From Cellulophaga baltica (GTDB lineage: Bacteria; Bacteroidota; Bacteroidia; Flavobacteriales; Flavobacteriaceae): a stretch of 64,000 nt of DNA. The stretch spans positions 62,001 through 126,000 of the forward strand of contig NZ_FNBD01000010.1 in the NCBI RefSeq assembly GCF_900102165.1. The letters run 5' to 3'. Both the position numbers and the translations under genes were made by a program. Below are positions 44,302-53,728 of the stretch, one piece after another (positions within the stretch are counted from its first letter, which is position 1; every line of letters starts with the position of its first letter). The notes beneath the pieces were generated by a model. That model was given only the letters and a program-made list of their open reading frames with translations. It was not told the origin of the DNA and made no database searches.

Positions 44302-45653
44302 TGGAGACGTATTTTAATACCTATTTCAGTAAAGAAACTAAGACCGCTAATTTAGCGGTCTTTCGTGTTTTTTTTGGAATAATGATGTTTTTCAGTACCC
44401 TCCGGTTTCTAAGTTACGGTTGGGTAGATAAATTGTATATTCAACCGAAGTTTTTCTTTTCTTATTATGGTTTTGAATGGATAAAGCCTTTAGGTGTATA
44501 TACGTATGCCTTATTCATAGTTTGTCTGATAAGTTCGTTTCTTATCATAATAGGGTATAAGTATAGGTATAGTATTATTGTCTTTTTTTTATGCTTTACG
44601 TATATTGAATTGATGGATAAGACCACATATCTTAACCATTATTATTTTGTGAGCTGCCTTAGTTTTCTTTTATTATTTTTACCTGCCAATAGAAGATTTT
44701 CTTTAGATGCTTATCTTGATAACTCCTTAAACCAAGAATATATTCCAAAATGGAATGTAGATTGTATTAAGGTGATGTTGTTTATCGTGTATTTTTATGC
44801 AGGTTTGGCTAAATTAAATAGTGATTGGCTGTTAGATGCTATGCCGCTTAAAATATGGTTACCTTCTAATTATGATCTTCCGATCTTAGGGAGTTTATTG
44901 CAAAAAGAATGGGTACACTATGCGTTTAGTTGGGGAGGAGCCCTTTATGATTTGATGATTCCTTTTCTATTACTATACAAACCCACCCGTTGGTTTGGTT
45001 TCTTTATGGTGGTAGTTTTTCATGTGCTCACAAGAATCTTATTTCCTATAGGTGTATTTCCTTTTGTGATGATCGTTAGTGCTTTAATTTTTTTTGATAG
45101 TGATTTTCATGAAAAATTAATCCATAAAGCTTCGAAGCTATTGAAATTAAAACCGTTAAATAATTCGGTCGTAGGGCAACGTTCTCCCCGTAAAATTCCA
45201 CTACTAATAATAGGCCTATTTCTTTTAATACAATTACTTTTGCCGTGGCGTTATTTGCTTTATCAAAATGAGCTTTTCTGGACAGAGGAAGGGTATCGTT
45301 TTTCCTGGCGAGTTATGTTGATGGAAAAGGCAGGCTATGCTCAATTCAAAGTTGTTGATAGTACTAGTGGTAAATCATTCTTAATTGATAACAATGATTT
45401 TTTAACCTCGTTTCAGGAAAAGCAAATGAGTACGCAGCCTGATTTTATTTTGCAATATGCACATTATTTAGCCGATCATTTTTCAGAGAATGGTGCTAAG
45501 AATATAGAAGTATATGTAGAGAGTTATGTGGCTATAAACGGAAGATTGAGTCAGCCATATGTAGACCCAAAAGTTGATTTAGCAAAGGAAAAAGATTCTT
45601 TTGCTCCAAAAAATTGGATACTTAATTTTAATGATGATATTAAAGGACTTTAA
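44301..45653 (+). CDS. HTTM-domain / vitamin K-dependent gamma-carboxylase-like membrane protein
   Basis: A 450-residue inner-membrane protein. About eight spans in the first 320 residues are followed by a soluble domain. LMDKTTYLNHYYFVSCLSFL (105-124) and YFYAGLAKLNSDW (164-176) match the two hallmark segments of gamma-glutamyl carboxylase; His113 and Lys171 correspond by motif to human His160 and catalytic Lys218. FSWRVMLMEKAGYAQFKV near 334-351 also matches. It could carboxylate Glu residues of a partner, but bacterial homologues mostly lack assigned substrates. It is translationally coupled on both sides. Confidence 0.82.
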   Translation: METYFNTYFSKETKTANLAVFRVFFGIMMFFSTLRFLSYGWVDKLYIQPKFFFSYYGFEWIKPLGVYTYALFIVCLISSFLIIIGYKYRYSIIVFFLCFTYIELMDKTTYLNHYYFVSCLSFLLLFLPANRRFSLDAYLDNSLNQEYIPKWNVDCIKVMLFIVYFYAGLAKLNSDWLLDAMPLKIWLPSNYDLPILGSLLQKEWVHYAFSWGGALYDLMIPFLLLYKPTRWFGFFMVVVFHVLTRILFPIGVFPFVMIVSALIFFDSDFHEKLIHKASKLLKLKPLNNSVVGQRSPRKIPLLIIGLFLLIQLLLPWRYLLYQNELFWTEEGYRFSWRVMLMEKAGYAQFKVVDSTSGKSFLIDNNDFLTSFQEKQMSTQPDFILQYAHYLADHFSENGAKNIEVYVESYVAINGRLSQPYVDPKVDLAKEKDSFAPKNWILNFNDDIKGL

Positions 45654-48078
45654 AATAATTGCAGGGGTAATTTTTTTACTATTTACAGCTGCAGCGCAGG
45701 CGCAATTTACCATTTCAGGAACAATCACTAGCGCAGAAACTAATGCACCTGTAGTAGATGCAGAAGTATACATCTATGAGTTGTCAAAGAAAGTTGTTAG
45801 TGCATCTGATGGAACTTTCCTATTTAGTGATGTGAAGCCAGGATCCTATAAAATTGTTGTTTTTTCATTTGAATACAGCATATCAGAACAAACTATTGAA
45901 ATTGTGGATAATACGTCTTTGTCCATCGCCTTAGAAACACTTGGAGAGCAATTATCAGAAGTAGTTTTGGTAGCTAGAAAAGAAAAGATTTTTGCTTTAA
46001 ATAAATTAAAAGCAGTAGAAGGTACTGCCATTTATGAAGGCAAAAAAAGTGAGGTAGTACTTATAGATAATCTAACAGCAAATCTTGCCAGCGGTACCGC
46101 TAGGCAATTATATGCGCAAGTGGCTGGATTAAATATTTATGAAAATAATGATGCGGGTTTACAGCTTAATATTGGTGGTAGAGGCTTAGATCCAAACAGG
46201 ACGGCAAGTTTTAATACCAGACAAAATGGGTATGATATTTCTGCAGATGTTCTTGGCTATCCTGAGAGTTACTATACTCCACCAGCAGAAGGCTTAGATA
46301 AAATAGAAGTGATTAGAGGAGCGGCATCATTACAATACGGTACTCAATTTGGAGGTCTTATTAATTTTAAGATGAAGCAACCAAATCCAGATAAAGAAAT
46401 AGAGTGGATTTCTAGACAAACATTGGGCTCTAATAATTTATTCACCAGCTTTAATAGTCTTGGAGGCACGGTGGGTAAAACGCAATATTATGCTTTTTAT
46501 AATTTTAAAACAGGAGATGGCTTTCGTCCAAATTCAGAATTTGATTCCTATAATGGTTATTTGCATGTAAATCATGATTTTTCAGATAAAACTAAACTGA
46601 CCTTTGAGTTTAGTTATTTAAATTATTTAGCGCATCAACCAGGAGGGCTTACAGATCAACAATTTGAAGATGATCCATCTTTTAGTAATAGAACAAGAAA
46701 TTGGTTTAATGTAGATTGGAAATTATATTCCGTGAGGTTGGATCATTCCTTTTCAAATAAAACAGATTTCAGCCTTAACTTATTTGCCTTAGATGCTTTT
46801 AGAAAATCGGTAGGTTTTAGGGAAAATAGAGTTTCTCAAGAAGATGATTTAACAGCGCCAAGAGAGCTTATCGTTGGTAATTTTAATAACTGGGGAGCGG
46901 AAGCAAGGGTCTTAACTCGTTACAATTTACTGGATGGAGACCACGTGTTTTTGGTGGGTTCTAAATATTATCAGTCTAAAAACTCCGAACGCCAGGGCCC
47001 CGGAACGAATGGAGCAGATGCAGATTTTAGTTTTGCAGATACAGAATATCCAGATTACTCCAGACAGAGCGATTTTGAATTTCCAAACTTGAATTTAGCG
47101 CTCTTTGCTGAAAATATATTTAATGTAAAGGATAATTTATCCATTACGCCAGGTGCTCGTTTTGAATATATAAAAACAGAGAGTCAGGGGGCATACAAGC
47201 AAATAAACTTGGATAATGCCGGTAACCCAATTTTAAATATTGAGGTGCCAGATAATAGAGATTTTTCACGTCAGTTTGTGTTACTAGGAGTGGGTGTTAG
47301 TTACAAACCATTTAATGCCGTAGAATTATATGGTAATTTTAGCCAAAATTATAGATCGGTTACGTTCAATGATATCCGTATTAATAATCCGTCTTTAGTG
47401 ATAGATCCTGATATTTCTGATGAAAGTGGTTATACGTTTGATTTAGGAGCAAGAGGTAGAGTCTCTAATGTCTTGTCTTATGATGTGGGTGCCTTTTTAT
47501 TGCGTTATGACAATCGATTAGGGGTTGTTTTAAGAGCTGTTAGTGATATACAGCAAGAACAGTTTAGAGGAAATATTGGAGACGCCATAACCTATGGTTT
47601 TGAAAGTTTCTTAGATTTTAATCTTTGGAAGACAATATCAGATAATGATAACGGAAAGCTTAACTTATTTGTAAACTTGGCGCTAACCGATAGTGAATAT
47701 ATTTCTTCTCAGGAAAACAATATAGAAGGGAATAAAGTAGAGTTTATACCAGATGTTAATCTAAAAACGGGGTTAAGTTTTGGGTATAAAGACCTGTTGG
47801 GAAGTTTGCAGTATACCTATTTAGGAAGTCAATTTACAGACGCCACCAATTCTCCAAGAGATTTTGATAGTCAAAGTGGTATCATAGGGGAGATACCCGA
47901 ATACGATATTTTAGATTTTTCATTGTCGTATTCTTATAAATATTTCAAATTAGAGACAGGGGTAAACAACCTTTTAGATAATAGCTATTTTACCCGTAGA
48001 GCTACAGGATATCCGGGGCCTGGTATTTTACCAGCTCAGCCAAGAACATTTTATACAACCTTGCAATTTAAATTTTAG
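45634..48078 (+). CDS. TonB-dependent outer-membrane receptor (FecA-like)
   Basis: An 814-residue receptor; starts at 45631 and 45634 (both ATG) give signal peptide IIAGVIFLLFTAAAQAQ, overlapping the HTTM gene by about 20 nt. A carboxypeptidase-regulatory-like domain (about 20-100) precedes the plug (LTANLASGTARQLYAQVAGLNIYENNDAGLQLNIGGRG, EVIRGAASLQYGTQFGG) and a 22-strand barrel ending LQFKF. The plug and barrel resemble Fe(III)-dicitrate or siderophore receptors. It has no SusD partner, so a small metal chelate is a more likely ligand than a glycan. Confidence 0.93.
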   Translation: MILKDFKIIAGVIFLLFTAAAQAQFTISGTITSAETNAPVVDAEVYIYELSKKVVSASDGTFLFSDVKPGSYKIVVFSFEYSISEQTIEIVDNTSLSIALETLGEQLSEVVLVARKEKIFALNKLKAVEGTAIYEGKKSEVVLIDNLTANLASGTARQLYAQVAGLNIYENNDAGLQLNIGGRGLDPNRTASFNTRQNGYDISADVLGYPESYYTPPAEGLDKIEVIRGAASLQYGTQFGGLINFKMKQPNPDKEIEWISRQTLGSNNLFTSFNSLGGTVGKTQYYAFYNFKTGDGFRPNSEFDSYNGYLHVNHDFSDKTKLTFEFSYLNYLAHQPGGLTDQQFEDDPSFSNRTRNWFNVDWKLYSVRLDHSFSNKTDFSLNLFALDAFRKSVGFRENRVSQEDDLTAPRELIVGNFNNWGAEARVLTRYNLLDGDHVFLVGSKYYQSKNSERQGPGTNGADADFSFADTEYPDYSRQSDFEFPNLNLALFAENIFNVKDNLSITPGARFEYIKTESQGAYKQINLDNAGNPILNIEVPDNRDFSRQFVLLGVGVSYKPFNAVELYGNFSQNYRSVTFNDIRINNPSLVIDPDISDESGYTFDLGARGRVSNVLSYDVGAFLLRYDNRLGVVLRAVSDIQQEQFRGNIGDAITYGFESFLDFNLWKTISDNDNGKLNLFVNLALTDSEYISSQENNIEGNKVEFIPDVNLKTGLSFGYKDLLGSLQYTYLGSQFTDATNSPRDFDSQSGIIGEIPEYDILDFSLSYSYKYFKLETGVNNLLDNSYFTRRATGYPGPGILPAQPRTFYTTLQFKF

Positions 48079-49160
48079 TCCCCATCAGTATCTGTTGTAG
48101 TAATAATTATAGATAAAATACTTTGTACATCTACGGCAAATAAAACCTGCAGTTCATTCAATTTTGTATGTAGGATTTCAACTTCGGTGTGGTTGCTAGT
48201 TACGGCCTCGTCTAACGGAACAGGAATAGCATCAATTGCGGCGTATATTTCGGTAAATTTAGCTTGAATGGTAGTATTTAAAGTGGCATTTTTACTGATA
48301 GATTGCACATAGTCATCTAGCCCTAAAGTGTTGGTAGATCCAAAGTAGGCCAATTCCACAGTTTTTATATTCGCTTCAATAATGGCTAAAGAGGTATTGC
48401 TGTAAAATGCTTGTGCTAGTTCAGGGTTTACTACGTCTGATTTTTCTAAGCCAGCAGGTTTTCCAACTTTAGTGGTTTTGGTAACATCAATAGTATTGTA
48501 AAGGCCATTATAATATAAGTTTAAAGAGCTAGAAATACCGCTACCACTGTTTGCAAGAAATGTGCTCGCATAATTTTCTCCGCTACTATCCCAAATACTA
48601 AATAATAAATTTGCGCGAGAAGTTACATAGGTGCTTGATAATCTTAAATAATCTCTACGTTTTTCCGAAGCTAAAAAAGCAGCGTTAGTGCTTGCTAAAT
48701 CGTCTGCAAATAATAAATATTCTAAGGCGGCTAAAGATTTTACTTGTGGACTTATGGTTAACATTAATGCCTCGTCAATAGTATTATTTTCTGTTATAAA
48801 ATATTCCACAGATCTTGGTACGGTAGGCCAGTTGTAAATAGAGTTATGAACAAACTGATCTTTAGCGCTACCAATATTGTAGGTGTACGTTTTCTCGTAA
48901 AAAAGCGCAGTAAGCTTCCATTGCTGTCTTAAAATCTCTAAATTAGCTATTGTCGTAGTGCTAGTGTAATTACTAGCTGCTGTTTGTAAGGCATTGGCTT
49001 CGGTTACGAAATTAGCAATAGTTGGTATAATATTGTTGTGTGTTAAATCGCTAAACATAAGGTTAACGTCAAAATCAGACGCGCTATTAGTATCATCATT
49101 ATCACAACCTAAGTTCAAGGTAATAATAAGAGTTGTAAGGCTTAAGATTATTTTTTTCAT
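48075..49160 (-). CDS. Imelysin-like lipoprotein (peptidase M75 family, motif altered)
   Basis: A 361-residue lipoprotein (LNLGC, Cys19). The M75 bundle is present (ANLEILRQQWKLTALFYEKTYTYNIGSAKDQF). The GxHxxE position reads SLAALE (142-147), keeping Glu but losing Gly and His. VGKPAGLEKSD and the C-terminus TDTDGD match the paralogue at 43171-44301. It follows the di-haem gene by 3 nt. It ends 4 bases into the stop region of the TonB receptor, tail to tail. Confidence 0.86.
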   Translation of the reverse strand: MKKIILSLTTLIITLNLGCDNDDTNSASDFDVNLMFSDLTHNNIIPTIANFVTEANALQTAASNYTSTTTIANLEILRQQWKLTALFYEKTYTYNIGSAKDQFVHNSIYNWPTVPRSVEYFITENNTIDEALMLTISPQVKSLAALEYLLFADDLASTNAAFLASEKRRDYLRLSSTYVTSRANLLFSIWDSSGENYASTFLANSGSGISSSLNLYYNGLYNTIDVTKTTKVGKPAGLEKSDVVNPELAQAFYSNTSLAIIEANIKTVELAYFGSTNTLGLDDYVQSISKNATLNTTIQAKFTEIYAAIDAIPVPLDEAVTSNHTEVEILHTKLNELQVLFAVDVQSILSIIITTTDTDGD

Positions 49161-49163
49161 GAA

Positions 49164-50564
49164 TTAAAGTGAGTTTACAAAATCTATAACTTGTTGTCTT
49201 TCTTCTTGCGATAATTGTTTGAAAGCATTTTTACTGGCTTCTGCTTCGCCACCATGCCACAGAATAGCTTCTTCAATAGTTCTTGCACGACCGTCATGTA
49301 AAAAAAAGGTATGGTTATTTACAGTAGAAATTAAACCAATACCCCATAGGGGTTGCGTGCGCCATTCCCTACCAGTAGCTAAAAAATCTGGTCTATTATC
49401 TGCTAAATCCACTCCCATATCATGCAGTAGAAAGTCAGAATACGGTTTTATGGTAATATTATTTAAAACAGCGGTTATTTCAGAAATTCCAGTAGTTTGA
49501 TTGATGCGGTGACAATTAATACAGTTTATTTCTGTAAAATTTGCTTTTCCTTTTAAGACCGATAAATCCTCGTAGTTTCTTCTATTGGGCACTGCTAAAG
49601 TTGCTTGGTAAAATACTACTTTTTCTAATTGCGAATCTGTTATTTCGGGTTCGCCTCCATTTACAGCATCAGCGCAATCTTGTTGCGGGGAAGGACATTC
49701 TTGCTCGGTGAATAGGGAGCTGGTAAGACCCATATCTCCATGAAAAGCACCAGCTATTTGTTGTTTCAAGCTTGGGGCATTAGCTTTCCATCCATATTTG
49801 CCAAGTGTGGTTGTGTTTTCTTCGACGTTCCAAACATAATTTGCTTTTCCTGAAATTCCATCCCCATCAGCATCAAATTCATCTACAAATTGTAATATTT
49901 GATCGTCGGGTAAGGCATTTACAAAACCAAGTCCTATGGTTTGTTGTGCTACTCGTGGGGAGGTTAGTATGCCCTCCAAGCTACCAAATTTCTCATCAGA
50001 AAATGAATATATTGGTTTTTGCAACTCATAAGTATTCCCATCAGGATATGCTCCATTTAATATTTCATAAGTGACATTCACCTTAGCTTCATAGTCCACG
50101 CCGTTATTAGCTCTATCTTGAATTTGCGTGTTGTAACCCGCTACAGGATTCGCATTTCCAAATAAATCTTGACCGGGAAGGCTTATTCGCATTAAAAAAC
50201 CACTAGAATCTTCTCCATTAACTAATGGGCTTCCTCTTCCATCTTTAAAGTGGCACCCAGCGCAGGAACGCGCATTAAATGTTGGTCCTAATCCGTCTCT
50301 GGCTGTTGTTGATGCGGGTGCAGATACCCAGTTTTGATTGAATAATGAATTTCCCGTAGAAAAGGCTCCAATTTCCGTAAAAGAGAGACCGTCTACTTCA
50401 AATCCAAACGCATTGGCACTGGTGCTATTGACACCTAATTCACCGGTTAAAAATTCTTCTCCCTCTTCATATAACTCCTCGAAGGTTATATAGTTATCAT
50501 CTTCTGTAGTACAGGAGAAAAAGCTCAAGGTTATAAGGAGAATAGATGCAATATGTTTTTTCAA
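49164..50564 (-). CDS. Di-haem DUF1111 lipoprotein (putative thiol oxidoreductase/peroxidase)
   Basis: A 466-residue lipoprotein (SFFSC, Cys18) with two CxxCH haem-attachment sites: CAGCH (101-105) in FNARSCAGCHFKDGRGSPL and CINCH (348-352). DADGDGISG at 231-239 looks like a calcium loop. DUF1111 proteins are related to cytochrome c peroxidases and are often encoded with imelysins. A role in metal reduction or oxidation in the periplasm is plausible. A stem-loop separates it from the upstream imelysin. Confidence 0.92.
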   Translation of the reverse strand: MKKHIASILLITLSFFSCTTEDDNYITFEELYEEGEEFLTGELGVNSTSANAFGFEVDGLSFTEIGAFSTGNSLFNQNWVSAPASTTARDGLGPTFNARSCAGCHFKDGRGSPLVNGEDSSGFLMRISLPGQDLFGNANPVAGYNTQIQDRANNGVDYEAKVNVTYEILNGAYPDGNTYELQKPIYSFSDEKFGSLEGILTSPRVAQQTIGLGFVNALPDDQILQFVDEFDADGDGISGKANYVWNVEENTTTLGKYGWKANAPSLKQQIAGAFHGDMGLTSSLFTEQECPSPQQDCADAVNGGEPEITDSQLEKVVFYQATLAVPNRRNYEDLSVLKGKANFTEINCINCHRINQTTGISEITAVLNNITIKPYSDFLLHDMGVDLADNRPDFLATGREWRTQPLWGIGLISTVNNHTFFLHDGRARTIEEAILWHGGEAEASKNAFKQLSQEERQQVIDFVNSL

Positions 50565-50595
50565 ATTGATGGTTTTTAGTAAAAAATACGATGGT

Positions 50596-50628
50596 AAAAG
50601 TCCCGAAATAAAAATTCCGGGACTTTTT
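50596..50628 (-). terminator. Terminator after canonical imelysin
   Basis: Arms AAAAGTCCCG and CGGGACTTTT with a 12-nt loop region (partly paired). A-runs on the left are T-runs on the minus strand. A second dyad TTAGGA-AAA-TCCTAA lies at 50635-50649. Confidence 0.82.
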
Positions 50629-50656
50629 AATACCTTAGGAAAATCCTAAATTATAT

Positions 50657-51862
50657 TTAGTTAAGATTTATTCCCAATACCGATGCCGAAGCACTAATTT
50701 CATTAGCTAAATCAAATAAAGCAACAACACATTGCATTACAGGTCCATCGGTATTATCTGATGTTTCTTGAGTGATTAAGTAATCAAATGGTTGTGCATT
50801 ATCACCTATAAGAGCGGCTCTCGTAGCCACCAGACTTGCGGCAGCTTCAAGTGTAGCTGCTTGCGCTGGATCAGTTTGTTTTACTAAATCAATAAATGAA
50901 GCGCCGTTTATAGTGCCGTAAGAGCCATAAATTACATTTAGTACACCCTGTGCGTTTGCGTAAACATCACGTTGTGTATTATCAGAAAAACAAGAATGCT
51001 CGTCTTCTTGGCCTGAGGCATCAATACCATCTGTAGAATCAACAGGAGCAATCATACGCTCGGAGCTTAATTCATCTCCAGCAATAAAAAATGCACCGTT
51101 AATAGCTTGTTGTAAGGCTGTTTCAGTATCTAAAGCTTCAAATACAGTTCTATAGGTGCCACCTTCACTCCAAGTGCTAACTAAATCATTTAAGTCGTTT
51201 ACTAAGAGGTTTGTGACAACAGTTAAATATTGAGCTCTGCGATCAGCATTTTCCGCGGTAGTATAATCTGTATAAGAACGTTGTCCTGGCAAATCTTCAG
51301 CAGGGGCAGTGTTATCTTGGCCCCAAAGTAAAAACTCAATAGCATGCCATCCAGTACTTATAGATTTATCATCAACACCTTCATTTGAGCCTGCCAAGGC
51401 TTCTTCTGTAATGGTATACGTTTCATCGCCAATAATACTATTGTAATCACCGGCGTAAGATTCTGTTCCAGTTAAAACATAATCAATATAACTTTCATCA
51501 ATTGGCCATGCATTCATTTGTCCTTCATTACCAATAGACCAAGATTCTCCTTCAGTATCAATAGGTCCGTTAGTTTCTCTATAGGCTTCTGTTTGCCCAT
51601 AATATTCTCTAGCACTTAACCATGCATCTTTGGCTGCGGTAAAATTATCTTCTGTAGGTGTTTCTGTAAATGTGGTAATAGCGGTCTGCATTAATACAGC
51701 AGAATCATAGCTGTCTGAATATGATTCGTACACTAAGTTCGCGTAATTTTCAACCACAGAAGCAGCCGTAATAGCATCGTTGCTAGATGCATTGTTGTCA
51801 TCGTCATTTGAGCATGCAAATACGAAGAAAGAGATGGGAAGTAATACTAAAAATTTTTTCAT
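50657..51862 (-). CDS. Imelysin family lipoprotein (IrpA-like, canonical)
   Basis: A 401-residue lipoprotein (FFVFAC, Cys17). The M75/IrpA signatures are intact: GWHAIEFLLWGQD (171-183) with the GxHxxE motif, GDELSSERM and DEHSCFSDNT. Despite the peptidase name, members are linked to iron uptake rather than proteolysis. It opens the leftward arm of the locus and has the 23-bp dyad just upstream of its promoter. Confidence 0.95.
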   Translation of the reverse strand: MKKFLVLLPISFFVFACSNDDDNNASSNDAITAASVVENYANLVYESYSDSYDSAVLMQTAITTFTETPTEDNFTAAKDAWLSAREYYGQTEAYRETNGPIDTEGESWSIGNEGQMNAWPIDESYIDYVLTGTESYAGDYNSIIGDETYTITEEALAGSNEGVDDKSISTGWHAIEFLLWGQDNTAPAEDLPGQRSYTDYTTAENADRRAQYLTVVTNLLVNDLNDLVSTWSEGGTYRTVFEALDTETALQQAINGAFFIAGDELSSERMIAPVDSTDGIDASGQEDEHSCFSDNTQRDVYANAQGVLNVIYGSYGTINGASFIDLVKQTDPAQAATLEAAASLVATRAALIGDNAQPFDYLITQETSDNTDGPVMQCVVALFDLANEISASASVLGINLN

Positions 51863-51920
51863 GGAATCTTTTCGTTAATTAAATCCCAAAAATATTACAA
51901 GGAATAATTATATCCTAAGT

Positions 51921-51943
51921 TTATTTAGATTAAATTTAAATAA
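51921..51943 (-). promoter_or_regulatory. 23-bp dyad operator, leftward imelysin operon
   Basis: Arms TTATTTAGATT and AATTTAAATAA around one central base; 10 of 11 arm positions are symmetric. Read toward the imelysin, it matches the site at 41772-41794 at 20 of 23 positions and likewise sits 2 nt from the -33 element. Confidence 0.68.
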
Positions 51944-52120
51944 CATTGTTAAATTATTTAAACTACTTGTTATAATGGGGGTGAGGCTAGTCTCTTATAA
52001 ATTTATTTAGGGTATATGATGTATTATTGTTTACATGTCGATTTGATTCGTGAATTTGTTTGCTAGGTGGTTTGTTAATTTTCTTATAAAAACAATGCCT
52101 ACTGTAAAGATTATAATCCG

Positions 52121-52154
52121 TTTGCGCCTTTAATTAATATTAATCGTATATTTG
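52121..52154 (+). promoter_or_regulatory. Promoter of guaB
   Basis: TTTG (52121-52124), 22-nt spacer, TATATTTG (52147-52154), then 23 nt to the ATG. The spacer is at the long end of the usual range. Confidence 0.68.
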
Positions 52155-52177
52155 CACGCAATTAATCTTTAATTGCC

Positions 52178-53650
52178 ATGCAAGCACATCTTGATAAAAT
52201 AGTTGGAGAAGGTCTTACTTACGATGACGTACTCTTAGTCCCAGCTTATTCTGAAGTACTTCCAAGAGAAGTAAATATTCAAACAAAATTTACCCGAAAC
52301 ATTACCATCAATGTTCCTATCGTTTCAGCGGCTATGGACACGGTTACGGAGTCTAAAATGGCAATTGCTATGGCTCAAGAAGGTGGTATTGGTGTTTTGC
52401 ACAAGAACATGACTATCGAACAGCAAGCCATGAAGGTTCGCAAAGTGAAAAGAGCAGAAAGCGGTATGATTATCGATCCTGTTACTTTGCCTTTAAATTC
52501 TTTTGTACGTGATGCGAAAGCAAACATGAAAGAATACGGTATTGGCGGTATCCCGATTGTAGATGGGGAAGGTAAATTAATTGGTATAGTTACCAACCGT
52601 GATTTGCGTTTTGAAAAAAATAATGATCGTCCTATTTCTGAAGTTATGACAACTAAAAATTTAGTTACCGTAGCAGAAGGTACTTCATTAGAACAGGCGG
52701 AGGATATTTTACAGGAAAACAAAATTGAAAAACTTCCAGTTGTAGATAAAGACTATAAATTAGTGGGTCTAATAACTTTTAGAGATATTACCAAGCTTAC
52801 GCAGAAGCCTATTGCGAATAAAGATCAGTATGGTCGTTTACGAGTAGCTGCTGCTTTAGGAGTTACTGCAGATGCTGTAGATAGGGCAGAAGCATTGGTA
52901 AACGCAGGTGTAGATGCTGTAGTAATTGATACTGCTCATGGTCATACCAAAGGAGTAGTTGAAGTATTAAAGCAGGTAAAAGCAAGATTCCCAGATTTAG
53001 AGGTTATCGTTGGTAATATAGCTACGGGAGCTGCTGCTAAATATTTAGTAGATGCTGGTGCAGATGCTGTTAAAGTAGGTATTGGTCCAGGATCTATCTG
53101 TACAACACGTGTTGTTGCGGGGGTTGGTTTTCCTCAATTTTCTGCAGTATTAGAAGTGGCTGCGGCTATTAAAGGTAGTGGTGTTCCAGTAATTGCCGAT
53201 GGTGGTATTCGGTATACAGGTGATATTCCAAAAGCAATTGCAGCAGGGGCAGATACGGTAATGTTAGGATCGCTATTGGCGGGAACTAAAGAGTCTCCTG
53301 GAGAAACTATCATTTACGAAGGAAGAAAATTCAAATCATACCGAGGAATGGGATCTGTTGAAGCAATGAAACAAGGCTCAAAAGACCGTTATTTCCAAGA
53401 TGTAGAAGATGATATTAAAAAATTAGTGCCAGAAGGTATTGTAGGGCGCGTGCCTTATAAAGGTGATTTATTTGAAAGTATTCACCAATTTATCGGAGGT
53501 TTAAAAGCAGGAATGGGCTATTGTGGCGCAAAAGATATTGCGGCACTTCAAGATAACGGTCGTTTTGTGAAAATTACCGCTAGTGGTATCAATGAAAGTC
53601 ACCCACATGATGTAACCATTACCAAAGAATCACCAAATTACAGTAGGTAA
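52178..53650 (+). CDS. guaB: IMP dehydrogenase
   Basis: A 490-residue enzyme making XMP from IMP, the committed step to [23 protein letters not shown] starts the barrel, two CBS domains occupy about 95-205, and the catalytic loop with [20 protein letters not shown] carries the active cysteine. The mobile flap has [11 protein letters not shown]. It is a single-gene unit. Confidence 0.98.
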   Translation: MQAHLDKIVGEGLTYDDVLLVPAYSEVLPREVNIQTKFTRNITINVPIVSAAMDTVTESKMAIAMAQEGGIGVLHKNMTIEQQAMKVRKVKRAESGMIIDPVTLPLNSFVRDAKANMKEYGIGGIPIVDGEGKLIGIVTNRDLRFEKNNDRPISEVMTTKNLVTVAEGTSLEQAEDILQENKIEKLPVVDKDYKLVGLITFRDITKLTQKPIANKDQYGRLRVAAALGVTADAVDRAEALVNAGVDAVVIDTAHGHTKGVVEVLKQVKARFPDLEVIVGNIATGAAAKYLVDAGADAVKVGIGPGSICTTRVVAGVGFPQFSAVLEVAAAIKGSGVPVIADGGIRYTGDIPKAIAAGADTVMLGSLLAGTKESPGETIIYEGRKFKSYRGMGSVEAMKQGSKDRYFQDVEDDIKKLVPEGIVGRVPYKGDLFESIHQFIGGLKAGMGYCGAKDIAALQDNGRFVKITASGINESHPHDVTITKESPNYSR

Positions 53651-53675
53651 TTTATAACCTACAGCTTATATATAA

Positions 53676-53705
53676 AAAGAGGTAACTTAGTTACCTCTTT
53701 TTTTT
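53676..53705 (+). terminator. Terminator after guaB
   Basis: Arms AAAGAGGTAAC/GTTACCTCTTT with loop TTA and a following T-run. Confidence 0.93.
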
Positions 53706-53728
53706 GTTCTTAATTTTAAGTATTTGAT

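Larger units (their letters stand above)
51863..52177. promoter_or_regulatory. Divergent control region, imelysin and guaB
   Basis: For the imelysin (minus), a -7 box TATTTTTG lies at 51894-51887 with TTA at 51918-51916 in the -33 position (21-nt spacer), then the 23-bp dyad at 51921-51943. For guaB (plus), TTTG (52121-52124) is 22 nt from TATATTTG (52147-52154). The middle part is AT-rich without other recognisable structure. Confidence 0.65.
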
